A stretch of DNA of 64,000 nt. It comes from Lagopus muta (lineage: Eukaryota; Chordata; Aves; Galliformes; Phasianidae). Positions 1 to 11,102 of this stretch are shown here, piece after piece. The DNA lies in NCBI RefSeq assembly GCF_023343835.1, contig NC_064472.1:9105469-9169468 (forward strand), written 5' to 3'. The first letter of the stretch is position 1. Every line of letters starts with the position of its first letter. The notes beneath the pieces were generated by a model. It did no database searches. It saw nothing but the letters and a program-made list of their open reading frames with translations, and had not been told where the DNA came from. The translations under genes and the position numbers were made by a program.

Positions 1-2130
1 TGCTTAGTTACAATTGCATAATGAAGTCCTTTTAGGAGTAAATGTTTCTGTTTAGTTCAGTAATAGAGCTTCATTAAGAGCCTTTATAGACCAAAAGAGG
101 AAGAGTAACCCAATCAAAGGTTTCTGATGAAGAGAAAACAGCAAAGAAGGAAAATAGGTTTACTGTGTGAATCCATTCCCGGCAGTGAACTGAAATGTAG
201 TTACTTCTCTTGCTCACAAGGACGTTTAGTGATGATTTACACAATAAAAATGTGCACAAAGGCAGAGGTAGGTGTGCAAAATATGTCCAAAAGAAAACTG
301 TGGGACAAAAATTGCCACTGGAAAGGACCTCCTAAGCTGCTATAGTCACTCATCTGCAAGAACCGAAGTCTCTAATCCCATTACGAAACTTATCTTTCCT
401 GATGGACAAAAAAGCTTTCTTCCATCAAACGTCTATTCTGATGGAAATCTTTGTACCAGAACTGTGTCTTACAAAGGGCCAGGGTGCAACCTAAGCCTTT
501 GATGTTGTGTTTGGAGTATAATGAAAGGCATTAATTTGAATAGAATTATTGAAATGGCATGTCTGTTTCTGCTATTAATAGAAAAGAGTCTTAAAACAAT
601 GAACAGCAGAGATGGGGTCTATTGCAGCGAACAGGAACAAAGGCGGAGAATTTTGCTTTGGTTGTTGTGTTACGGGAATGGCCTGAGGTCACTAATGTGC
701 TAGGCTCTGTATAGAGCAGAAATGACAAACCTTACGGGAGGCTGCAAGAGAAAATATGGGGGTTTGGGCTCTGGCTGCAGATCTCATCCAGCTTGGGAGC
801 TGTGGGGCATTAAATGAAGCTGGCACAGAGAAAACTCAAAATAAATCAGAGGCGATGGGTCTTCATTTAGTTGGAGAACTCCTTGTCAGAGAATGGTGAG
901 GGTGCTATAGGTTTACCTGTGTGCAAGGGGAAACTGAATGCATTACTGAAAAAGAGATCCACTGAGGATAAAGACCTGAAGTCTCTAATAGTATTAGCCT
1001 GGCAAGAGTGCAGAAGAAGAGCATTATATCTGCTCGTCCTGATGTTATGTCTTCCCTGCGCATACATTTTTGTGAGGATTCTGAGATATCTGAGTTTTGA
1101 TCTGACTTAATAAAATTGTTCTGGCAGTCTCGAGTTCCTCTGATCCCTGAGTCTAGTGGAGTTGTGTTTGTATTTTTATATCTGTGCAGCTCTGTGTAGT
1201 AAACTGAAAATCAGAGAAGTGGGTGGAATCTTCTGTGAAAAAAAATTAAAAAATAAAAATATAACAACCCTTTCCTGGGGGTTGAATTTGTAACAAATTT
1301 TCTCTTTTCCTTTCGTGTTTGCTCGCAGGAAACAGGATGGCAGAGAAATGAAGTGACACGTGCCCATATGAGGGGGCAACCTAGGAGCAGAGCCGGCAAG
1401 GTGGTATGAAGCAACACAGGCTTTTCCATGCTGGTTTCCCAGGGATGGGATACATGCTGAAGAACACTGCATGGGCTGAAGTAAAACACCTCCTCTGGGG
1501 TCCAGGAGGAAACTGAGACAGCCTCTAGAGAGATGGCAGAAATGACCTTACCATGTGGTGCAAGACTAAGCCCAACAGAAGAAGCCAGGAATTGCTCTTA
1601 GGAAGACACTTTCTAGTGGTATATGCTCCAGGTCCCAGCGATGTCGGTGCTATTCAGATGAAATAAGGACAGCAGGGTGCTCAGCAGGGGCTTTCTGCAT
1701 CCCTGAGTGGGACAAACCTTTCCCCAGGACCATCCACCCTCACCACAGAGCTGGATGGTTGGGTGCAGTGTGATGTACCTTTGGTAAGTGGACAAGGATG
1801 TCAGTGGCAGTGTGGAGGTTGAGGATATGCTGGGGGAGGACTCCTGAGAAAGACCACCACCAAGGACTGCCCTTCCCCAGGTTTTCCTCCTGCTCTCTAC
1901 CATGCATTATGCAAGATGACCTTCACAAAGGTGCTCGGAGGGCCCCGTACAGCTGTTTGCTCTCCAGGGCACAAGAAGCCAGGCTTGCCTTGTCCTTACC
2001 TCCTTTCCAGCTCCAGCTGGAGGGACTCAAGAGTGAAAACAGCCCAGGGTGCAGTCAGAGAGCAGAGAAACCAGGATTGCAGGGCAGAGAAGCAAGTGAC
2101 AGAGATGAGGGGTCTGATTAGCATTGGTCG
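1..2130. other. Unique non-coding sequence, no gene recognised
   Basis: The first 1.3 kb is AT-rich and crossed by stops in all frames; open frames stay near 100 codons or less and none resembles a known protein. One strong splice acceptor is visible on the + strand: a long pyrimidine run ends in GCAG at 1,328, followed by an open frame of about 27 codons. The nearest donor (GTGGTA after AAG at about 1,400) is weak, so no exon is called. No repeat family is recognised. Confidence 0.6.
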
Positions 2131-2256
2131 GATGGATACTGAGCATCCTGGTCTAGTACCTGGTTCAGTGGCTGACAGCTTTGCCCATGGCAGAGGGCTT
2201 TGAACTAGATGATCTCTGAGGTCTCTTCCAACCCAAATATTCTATGATTCTATGCA
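2131..2256 (+). mobile_element. CR1 LINE, 3' end fragment
   Basis: The segment ends in the avian CR1 3' signature: 'gaactagatgatctctgagg', then 'tcttccaaccc' and the terminal octamers 'attctatgattctatg' at about 2,240-2,255. The copy is heavily 5'-truncated and non-coding. The intact terminal octamers mark the 3' boundary; the 5' boundary is approximate. Confidence 0.85.
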
Positions 2257-5007
2257 AACTGAAGCTGTGAGATGGAAGAGACCAGAAGTAGGCCAGACCA
2301 GGAGGCAGCACTGCAACTTCTTATCTGATTTTCATTTTGGAGAAAAGCAGCAATACTCCCATTCTTGTGCTGAGGTATTCTTTCCTGTTTTTCCACTAAC
2401 ATCAATGACAGTTTCTCCTTCTCTAGAGGGATAGAAGGTTTGTAGCAGTGGGAAGGGGCAGCTTCACCAGTAACACTGGTGCGTGCTGCTGCTCTGTGCT
2501 TTCACCTGCTGAGGTGAGCAAGATCCTGCCTGCCATCCCTATGTGTGAGCCAGGCCTCCTCGCTGTGGTCCAGATACTCTTGGCCACTGCATGCAGTTCT
2601 TCCCCCCTGGGGAGTTGCCGCAGTAGCAGAATGTATTTCTTCTCCACTCTGCAGAAACAATACAGCTCAGACTCCCCGCTTGAAAACCCTGAGCTGCTAT
2701 CACTCCTGCATCACCACTGCTTTTGTATGCTGCTGTTGCTAGCCAGAGATGTGAACATCTCAGGGCATTCAGGAGCTGAGAATGAACTCCAGTGTGTTAT
2801 GCATGAGGTTGAGCTCGGTAACTGGAAGCAGGAGAACTGCTTCAGCCTGCCTCAGTACAAAGCTGCTGCACCTCCTGTTAAGGACGCAGTTCCAGAGCGA
2901 CACAGCACAGCCCTTCGGTCCTGCTGTGCGCAGGGTTCCATCCCTGCCCATCCTGCAGACAGACCTGTCTCTGTGTGCCTTTCCTTTATCGGACTGAGCC
3001 CTCAGCTGCTGTTATTCACAAGGCTGCCTCTGAAGCAGGGCTCTGCATGTTTTTTTTTGGGGGGGGGGCACATAGGTCTGAGTGGCCTGACACAAAGCAG
3101 ACACAGAAGCATGCTTTACCTGAAGAATTTGCAAGCTTTAAACTTCCCCCTGCTCCCTTGCCTGGCTGGCCAGCAGCTGGATTCTCACACCCTTTTAGAG
3201 TCTGCAGAAAGGGCTGGAAACCAATGCAAAATGACAGAGGCCAATGAAGTTTTTAACAGAGTCAAACAGCCTCTGCAGCTGAGGTAGGCAGAAAGATTGT
3301 ACTGAGAGTTTATTTAGAGGTTATCTATTTTCTTGTGCTCAAATGGAGACATAACAAGGATGGATCTCTGCAGTCTCCCTTCGTTCCCCTTCCCTGAAAC
3401 CTGCGTTTGCAGAGGAAACTGCAAACTGTAAGACCTGCATCCTGCTGTGAGCCTGGCTCTGGGTGCAGCAGTGCTGGCACCATAGTAGGGCCTATTCCAC
3501 CTCTCCCTGTCCTGAACTTGTGAAAAGAGGGAGGCTAAGCTCTCCAAATGAACAGGCTTCAGGCAGGTATTCCGTCTATTGATTTCTCTGCTGGCCTTTT
3601 GGTCTGCAGGGTTCACATGTTCCAGCTCAGTTATTTAGTCACAGGGGCTATACATAAAACAAACATTATGATTTTTCACAAAATTGCAGCTGCCAGAAGC
3701 TTTAAGAAAACAAAGGACCAAGCAGCCCCTAAGTCCCCAGGACATACGCAGAGAGAGCCAGGCTAAAGCCTACAGACATCTCTCAAACAGGGATACAGGG
3801 GAACCCATCTCTGCCATCCCTGCATGATTTCCCCAGATCTGTTTGCACAGCTGGTCTTGAGGCCAAATGATGAACTGGATAAGGGAGTCAGTCTGGCTTA
3901 CATAGAGCTACACAAGAGTATTTCCTTATTGCTGTATATACACCTATGCAAGCAGCTCTCTTTGTTTCATCTCCCTGACTGAATTCATGATGATGGAATT
4001 CTTTCCCCTAATTTCCATAATTTGCCATGAACAGCCACTGAGATCTGTTCTGGCCTGACCTTAAGTCAGCATCTCCTCTGACACATTCCTGTGGATGGTG
4101 TTTGGTAAGCAAACGTATCTCTCTCCAAGAGGAGTGCTCTCAACTTCAGCATAAATTTATTTTTCCCTCTGCTTTTATTCCCTCCTTGTGCAGGAGAGCT
4201 GGGGTACAAATTTTATTTGTGTCTGCTTTTTCAGGTGAAACCTGTTGGATTTAAATACAGGAATCACCCAAAACGTCTCATCGAAAGGGCTGAAGCTGTG
4301 AGCCAGGGGCAGACTGCTATCCTTGAGGACATGTGGAAAGAGCGGAGGCAAATGAGTGCCAAGAGGCAAATCTGCAGCCAGGCTGGAAAACGTTGCTACA
4401 GGCAAGGAGCAGAGCTTTGTGCCTGAAGTCAACAGGGGAACATCAGGAGCTGCTGAAGGTTAACTACTCTAAACTCCTTTTTCCATTGCCAGAAGCATTA
4501 CCAAGAGACAGATGTCGGTGAGTGTTTTGGCTGAGGATTCAAGGGTGCTGTGTTCTCGATCCTGCTGCCAGCTGCTCCCCGGTGCACTCTTTGTCATGCT
4601 CACAGCAGAGCACGTCACTGTGCCTCACAGGCTGCTGTGTGCAGCCAGAAGTGGCTGCTTGGATGCAGGGATTGAAACCTCAGCCAAGAGCAAAACAGCT
4701 GCTTTCTCCTACCTGCTGGCACCTACTGTCCATGCTGTAAAAGCTGCCCCATAACAAAATTGCTTCTACCAAAATTACTGCTCAGAGAGAAGCACTGGGG
4801 ACTTAGTAGAGGGAGAACTGTGCACCGTTGTTTGACATTTTTGCTTCATCTGGGACTCCATCTCCTTTTTGTAAAACAGGAGTTTGCAGTCATCCTTCAG
4901 GGTCCTGCATTTTGGTTGGTGATCCTCCTATTGCTCACACTGGGCGGGAGACAGAAGGGTTGGAGCTGCAAATGGGTGGATCTTCTTTGGGCTGGAAAGA
5001 TGAGGGG
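2257..5007. other. Unique non-coding sequence with a long chance ORF
   Basis: This stretch holds a 279-codon open frame on the + strand (2,448-3,287). Its translation is rich in Ser, Leu, Cys and Pro, matches no family I know, and is accompanied by open frames in other phases, as expected of stop-poor CTG/CAG-rich DNA. A T9G10 run lies at 3,050-3,068. Two adjoining exon-like segments at 4,195-4,297 are listed separately. No other repeat is seen. Confidence 0.55.
4195..4297 (+). other. Possible exon(s) with strong acceptors (speculative)
   Basis: A long pyrimidine tract ends in TGCAG at 4,194, a strong acceptor. A 41-nt segment follows, open in frame 0, ending in TTTTTCAG/GTGAAA at 4,235, which could be its donor or a second acceptor. 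Read as an acceptor, the following 62 nt up to GCT/GTGAGC (4,297) are also open, with a Lys/Arg-rich translation starting VKPVGFKYRNHPKR. I recognise no protein, and no linked exon is visible. Accidental splice-like sites are common, so this remains a guess. Confidence 0.2.
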
Positions 5008-5322
5008 GCTATAAAAAAAAAGGGGACAGACTCCTTAGCAGAAGGTGTTGTGATGAGACAAAGAAAAATGGTATCAAACTAACAATGAAGATTTAGATTG
5101 GATATAAGGAAGAAGGTTTTTCTTACAATAAGGATGGTGAGGCACTGGAACAGGGTGCCCAGAGATTTGGTGGCACCCCCATCCCTGGGAATTCTCAAGG
5201 TCAGGCTGGAGGAGCTCTTAGCACCTGATGGAGCTGTAGATGCCCCTGCTCATTGCAGGGGAGTTGGACTAGATGTCCTTTAAAGGTCTTTTCCAGATTA
5301 AGTGATTTTGTGATTCTGTGTG
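5008..5322 (+). mobile_element. CR1 LINE, 3' part
   Basis: The copy runs from the block 'ggggacagactccttagcag' through 'gatttagattggatataagg' and 'ggcactggaacagggtgccc' to 'ggagttggactagatgtcct' and a decayed octamer end at about 5,311-5,320. All of these are landmarks of the CR1 ORF2 C-terminus and 3' UTR, in the sense direction. The encoded stretch after 'ggtgaggcactggaac' still reads as a decayed CR1 C-terminal peptide (WNRVPRDL). It is truncated and not functional. Confidence 0.9.
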
Positions 5323-6373
5323 TGAATTACCACCACATTACGCCTGAGCTTTGCTGTCCTCAGGAACATTAACAGGATTTCCCTCCTCTACCTGATGATC
5401 ACTGCAACATCCCAAAGACATCTCACTCTTTGCTTTCCCCAGCTCTGCTCAAATGTGTTGGGAGTGGTCTGAGTGCTTTGAAGTGAAGAGGAGGCACAGG
5501 AATCCCATGCGCGGCAGTGGGTAAAGAGCAAAGAGCGTGCTACATTCTTTAAGTGGTGGAGATGGAAATGTGAGATATGGCAGGAGAAAAACCAGGGACA
5601 ATTTCAGCAAGGCAGGTGGTAAACTGCAATTTCAGATCCCATGAAAGCAAGGGAAGAGAAAAAAAAAAGAAAGAGAGACTGAGAAGTCTGAATTATTTCC
5701 TGTTTAGGAAGCTTAATTTTTCATCTTCTCTGAAGTATTTGCATAATCTTTTTTATTTGTTTGGTTTGGTTTTGCTTTGGTAGGGGAATTTTTTAAAAAT
5801 GAAACCTTTCTTGCCTGCGCTACCTTGGCAGTCATTTTGTGTTTGCTGTCATCAGAAAAATTGAGCTCCTGCTCCTGGGAGCCTTGCAGCACAATTACAA
5901 CCAAAGTCCTGGAAGAGAAGCGCTGGGGACAAGGAGGTCTCCACTTTGGCTGGAGCTGTTGACCCCATGGAGAAAATCCCATCCCCATGCTCACAGACGC
6001 TTGAACATCACTACAGCCCATCCGTGCAGGACCATGGAGCATCCCTCTAGGTTGAAAGCTGAGGGCTCCAGGTTCAAGCAGGAGATGTGAATAAAATGGA
6101 GACATTTCATTTAGAAATTTTGCTGAAACCTAACATTCAGACTCCTCCAGAAGCAAATGTGATTAAACATCCCCTCCCTAGTTTGGAAACGTTTGCTAGA
6201 TTTCATCTGGAAGGTCATTGTCTCTCTCCCCATTCATGTTTTCTGAGGAGTAAGCTGTCTACTTCCCCCCCATCATGCAGAAAAATCAGAGCATGGCAGT
6301 GCCATATCACTGTCCTTGCATCTCGGTGCTGGGACATACCTGCTCTCAGCCTCTCTGTGTAAAGAACTACAAC
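5323..6373. other. Unique non-coding sequence
   Basis: This gap lies between two oppositely oriented CR1 copies. It has an A/G-rich stretch at about 5,655-5,680 and T-rich DNA near 5,745-5,780. Open frames reach 130 codons on the - strand (5,713-6,105) but cross low-complexity sequence and match nothing known. No RNA gene or promoter is seen. Confidence 0.6.
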
Positions 6374-6600
6374 CATAGAACCATAGAATGGCTTACACTG
6401 AAGGAGACCTTAAAGCCCCAGCCCCTGCCGTGGGCTGGTTTCCCCCGCCATCCCAGGCTGCCCAGGTCCTCATCCAACCCAGCCTTGAGCACCTCCAGGG
6501 ATGGAGCACCACAGCTCTCTGGGCAGCAGCGCCAGTGCCTCACTGCCCTCTGAGACAGGAATTTCTTCCTAACATCTAACCTAAATCTACCCTTGATTCC
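6374..6600 (-). mobile_element. CR1 LINE, 3' part (antisense)
   Basis: The copy starts with the reverse-complemented CR1 3' end 'catagaaccatagaatggct'. It continues through 'cagccttgagcacctccagg', 'gatggagcacc' and 'ggaatttcttcctaacat', the usual antisense CR1 landmarks in order. It shares the GC-rich CR1 subtype of the copies at 18.5 and 58.2 kb (stretch 'ctggtgggggcaaccagccc' in sense). It is 5'-truncated. Confidence 0.9.
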
Positions 6601-6703
6601 CCTACATGCACATAAGCATGGTGGAAATCTCCAAGCGACAAAATTGCAAACACAACTTGGAAATGGAAGGCCACTTCCAAAGGGAAAATTGTGTTAAATT
6701 GAT

Positions 6704-6705
6704 TA

Positions 6706-6737
<32 letters not shown>

Positions 6738-6798
6738 CAATAGAAAAAGAAAAAACAAAACAAAACAAAAACAAAACAAAACAAAACAAAAACAAAAG

Positions 6799-6826
<28 letters not shown>
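6704..6826. repeat. (AAACA)n and A27 tract
   Basis: The stretch consists of AAAACA-type units with a few interruptions and ends in an uninterrupted A27 run at 6,799-6,825. It lies about 100 bp beyond the antisense CR1. It is a low-complexity microsatellite and accounts for the Phe-rich - strand open frames here. Confidence 0.95.
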
Positions 6827-6829
<3 letters not shown>

Positions 6830-8166
6830 CAACCCAAACTCTTGAAATAAAAGTGAGCAGTTTTCCAGCTCATTGGTTGCCTTGAAGCAGGACAGGATGT
6901 GTGCCCTGGCGACCAGCACAGAGAAATCCCAGCCCTTCAGATCTTCATCACCCCAACCTGATGGGAATATTTATTCTGTGTTGACAGCATTGTGCTCCGG
7001 TGTGGGAGTTAATATTAATTACATGACAAACACATCCTTGGCCAGTGATTTGCATGCGGCCTTCCATCAGACAACTCAAGGTTCTGCAGAAGAGGAGCAG
7101 AGCTCCTCCCTGCTCCCTGCTGCATGCTGAGTGACTCCTGGCACGACGCCTGATGCTGTGACCTTCGGGGAGGTCTGAGCATGTCTCCAACCCCTGAAAG
7201 CAGGTGATGGGATTGTCCTCTTCAGTTTGGAGAATCTCTTGTGAAATGCTGGCAGGAGTTGCCACCACCTCGCAGGCTGCTGCTTCAATCAGTGCCGTAT
7301 TTACGGCTTTATTGCCTACGAAGAGCAGCTGGCACCTCGTCCCACGGAGAGAATCTCTGACTTGCAGGCTGATTTACGGAGCGTGTCTTCCTCTTCTCAA
7401 TAAAAATTACAAACAGCACCAAAAAGAGGGAAAGAAAAGTGACTGATTCTGCTCGTTTTGGGCTCTACCGTCATAACTGACAGGTAAAAGGGAGGATGGG
7501 AAAATACCTGCTGAGAGCGAGGGAAGATCTACTGAGCTGAGATCCATCTCAATTCCTCGTGAGGTTATCAGTGCCTTGGTGATCAGACTATGAAAATAAC
7601 ATATTGTCAGAGCCAGGTGCCAGCAGAGGAATAAGCCCAGCAATATTAGGGCTCAAACAGAAACAAATCTGGTGTGTTTGGAGTGACCCAACCGAGGGAT
7701 ATCTGATCCCAGAGCTGTCTTTTATTTTGCTTATCCATTTTATTACCCTTCATTTCGTTCATGCCTTTCACTGCCAGAAGACAGGGAAACGGCACCGTGA
7801 AATCCTCTGACTCAAGGGGATCTGTGTGGAGATGTTCAGGAAATCTTATGATTTTTTTCTTTCCTTCCAAAATAATAAATAAATTCTGATTTCTTAGAAT
7901 GAAAACTTGCCTTGGGAAATGGTTGGGCTTGATGGATTTCCCATCTTAGAAAGTAATCGTTCCCAATACCTTTTGGAATTGTAAAATGAAGGGTCTCTGA
8001 TTTCTTTCACTGCTCACTTAGAAATGCAACCCTTGGGTAACAGAAATGTTTGAGGCAAGAGCAAAGCAGTTTGCAATGACAGGACTGAAACACTTCGATT
8101 ATACCAAGCCAGTATTGAAGGATTATTATTCCAGTTCTAGCCCAATCTGGAATAGACATTTTGTTT
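6827..8166. promoter_or_regulatory. Unique sequence, possible conserved non-coding block near 7,000-7,400
   Basis: No gene is recognised. Around 7,005-7,060 the sequence has TTAATATTAATTAC followed by a perfect octamer ATTTGCAT at 7,048-7,055, the binding core of POU-domain factors. The texture to about 7,400 resembles conserved non-coding DNA, which is an impression and not a comparison. Open frames are about 106 codons or shorter and overlap on both strands, so they are probably accidental. Confidence 0.25.
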
Positions 8167-8229
8167 ATTTTCCTTTTTTTTTTTTTTTTTTCTTTCTTTT
8201 TTTTTTTTCTTTCTTTTTTTCTTTTTCCT
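8167..8229. repeat. Poly-T / (TTTC) tract
   Basis: This is a T-rich pyrimidine tract with T runs broken by single C residues. It creates Phe-rich (+) and Lys-rich (-) artefactual open frames. Confidence 0.95.
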
Positions 8230-8511
8230 ATCTTAAAAATGCTCACAGGTGAGGGAAATAGCTTTGTGCACAGCTCCTGTTTTGCTGAAGTCCCATCATC
8301 TTGTGCAGACATGTATATACACATATTGTATATATAGGATTATTACTGGTAGGAAACCACACTGAGGCAGAAGACCAAGAAACAAAGGGTTGCTTCATTA
8401 GAAAGGAGATATTTGTGCCTTAGTGGTGTTAATTTTGGGAAAGCAATGGCTGAAGAAGGAGAGACAGAAAATGATTAGATGCATTAAATCAGGTGTGTCG
8501 TCTCAGAAAGA

Positions 8512-8703
8512 ACAGTAATGCTCTGGAACAGACTGCCAGGAACAGGGAAGTGATAGATTCACTGTTCCTGGAGGTGTTGAAGGAACACAGAGACATGGCA
8601 CTGAGAGATGTGTTTAGTGGGCATGACGGGATGGGTTGGTGGTTGGTGGAGGCTTTCCTCTAAGGAAAACCTAAGGTTTTCCAACCTTAATGATTCTACC
8701 ATG
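8512..8703 (+). mobile_element. CR1 LINE, diverged 3' part
   Basis: The landmarks are 'ctctggaacagactgcca', 'ttcctggaggtgttgaagga', 'ggcactgagagatgtgttta', 'gtgggcatgacgggatgggt' and a final 'ccaaccttaatgattctacc'. This is the sense 3' end of the CR1 subtype whose tail reads 'aaccttaatgattctatg'. Its last octamer is mutated and an internal duplication or insertion interrupts the segment before the tail. Confidence 0.8.
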
Positions 8704-10869
8704 CTTTGGGATGGTGGAACAAACCTTGGTGACTTGAAAACAGGTATAAATCATTTGTGTGAGTTGGCCTAGGGAGTCCTTATAAGATGTCCATCACCCA
8801 AAAATGGATTCTCACGTCAGTTTTTTCCTTAAAATCTCTGCCTCCAAAATCAATATTTGCTTTCAAGTACCCCTGAGTTTCTCTGCTGTAAGTTGGGATT
8901 TAAGACCTACAGCCCCAACTCTGAGTTCTCAATGGAGAAATTCTTTTTCTCAAGAGAAGTGTGAAGATTTTAGTCTCACCCTGCCCCTATACTAGGACAC
9001 AGTCCTGGTCATACTGGAAGCAATACAGAGTAGGTGCAGGGTGAGACTTAGCTGCAGCTGAATGGAGCCTTCCCATCAGTCACAGCCAGAGATGATGTTT
9101 GTCCAGGCACAGTTACCAGATACCTCATCTAGTCAAGGCAGAGTGCTGCAAAACAACAAGGAGGGGAGTAGGGGAAGATGTTGGCTGCTGCAGATGGCAT
9201 ACTGGAAATCCCATTGTCAGGTGATGGAGTAGAAAGGGAATGCTGAAACACGGAGAGAGGAAAGAGAAAAATCTGAGGATGAAAGAGGATGGCAGCTGCT
9301 GGGGCAGGATGGCTTTGTTGGAGAAAAGACATACACAGTTACAAAGATTCCTCTCCATCTTCATGTGTGACAATTCATGTGAATTATTTAATGAGCGGAT
9401 TTACATATTTTCAAATAATTCTCAATTCTCTCTTCTGTTGCTTCTCATGCTGTTGTTACTGGAAGCTGTTGCTGATCTTGGAGCTCTTTTGGAGTAAGGA
9501 TTTATAAGTGATGCTTGCTGAAAGACTGCTGTTCCTCCCAGGAATATGCCGAGAGAGGGACAGGCCCAGGGAGGGGATGAGAATTCTCTTGGGACTGCAC
9601 TAATGCCCCAGATCCCAGGCAAAACACTTGCAGACTCCATGCTCCTTAACTCTGAGGAGGGAAGGTGAGCCTGCAGGGGTACAAGAACCAGAGGGACTGG
9701 AGCATGAGTGTTGGGATACTTCCCATAGTTTTCTATAAATATGTCTGAGGAGTAAGCACTATGGAGGGAGGAGAGCTATTTCAGCCAAAGGACAGTTCTG
9801 GCATGAGAACAAATGGATATAAACTGTCCATGAATAAACTAGGCTAGAAATTAGTTGAGGGCTTTGAACCATTAAAGCAATCACGTTTGGAGCGGCTGCC
9901 CTGTAGGAGGCGGGGGGGCAGAAATCCAAAGAGCTTTTAAGAAAGTGTGGATTCTAGCTCTAAAAGGGCATTATGATGTCCATTGGCTGCAACAGCAAGG
10001 ACTGGATTTGGCAAGCCTGAAAGTCCTTGCCAGAAGTGTGCTTGAGTTTCAGGCATTTGGAAGTTTTGACTTCTTTTTGTAGATGAATATGTCTTCATGA
10101 ACAAAAGCAAATAAACTGCTGCTGGAAAAATATACTTGGACACTTTTCAAGATGTTTTAAAAGTGGAACTCAGCAGTTGAAAAGCCAGTTCTCACCTCCC
10201 AGTCATTGCTGTGATAGCGTGGGCTGACCAGTCCAGATGGGGGAAGACGATGAATGAGGATGTGATGAAATGTCACCAACCTGTGGGCTCAGACTGATGC
10301 GGCACCTCTGAGTGGTGCCAGCTGGGATGTAGGAGGTTCACTCTTGGGCACAAAAAGTGTCCCACTAGAGGAAACTTGATGGTGGCCCGCCAAGCTACTG
10401 CAGCAAACAGATCTCTGCCACTGTCTTATTAACCCACTTATCAGAGGTTCTGGTTCATGTTCCCAGAGCAGCATCTGACTCTTGATCTGCTCCAGCTGAT
10501 GCTTTTTTCCTGCTATTTCCCACCAGGATCTGGTCCAGCTCAGCTCTGAATTCAAGCTAACATCAGTATAGGGATGTGGTGATATTCCTTCCAACGTAGG
10601 GTGTGACCAACTGCGAAGTCCAAGGACAATGAGATTGATAATAAGGCTCTCTCAGAAATCCCAAACCCATGTAGTTATTCTTGTAGCTAAAATCCACAAT
10701 ATGGGTTCCCCACAACCCTTTCACATCAGTTATTCTAGATCCCCTCTAAATGTTTTGTATCAACAGTATCATACAGTAAGGAATTCTACAGGCAAATGGT
10801 ATGTTGTTTAAAAAGATCTACCTTAATTTATTTCCAGTCTGCTACTTGTAGTTTTCATTGGATGCTTCC
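8704..10869. other. Unique non-coding sequence
   Basis: There is no recognisable gene or repeat. Open frames reach about 100 codons on either strand without a coding-like or familiar translation. A short GC-rich patch with a G7 run lies at about 9,908-9,920. Nothing suggests a promoter or RNA gene. Confidence 0.6.
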
Positions 10870-11102
10870 TACTTCTTCCATTTCAAGGCAAGGCAAATAC
10901 CTAACTCCTCTACATCTCTTCCTTCCAACTTACTATTTGATTTGCAGTTCTTAAGTCTAAGTCTATTTGATTCTTCATACTGTTGCAGTTCTAGTGCTTT
11001 GTTTGCTCTCTTTTGCCCTTCTCCAAATCTTTTCCTATGCTTCTCACTGTGGGGGAGGACCACAGATTCAAACACAGTGACACCAAAAAAAGCCCAATCT
11101 AA
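10870..11102 (-). mobile_element. Possible ancient CR1-like relic (antisense)
   Basis: The order of blocks follows the antisense layout of the CR1 reverse transcriptase C-terminus: 'tgctctcttttgcccttctcc', a T-rich 'aaatcttttcctatgcttctc' region, then 'ggaggaccacagattcaaac' and 'acagtgacacc'. Compare the usual 'gctcttctctggac...cccaga.ctgaacacagtactcc' pattern. Divergence is high, so this is a pattern match by eye. Confidence 0.35.

Noticed and set aside
2448..3287. 279-codon + strand frame as a gene
   Set aside because: No recognisable domain, promoter or splice context; other frames are open over the same CTG/CAG-rich DNA.
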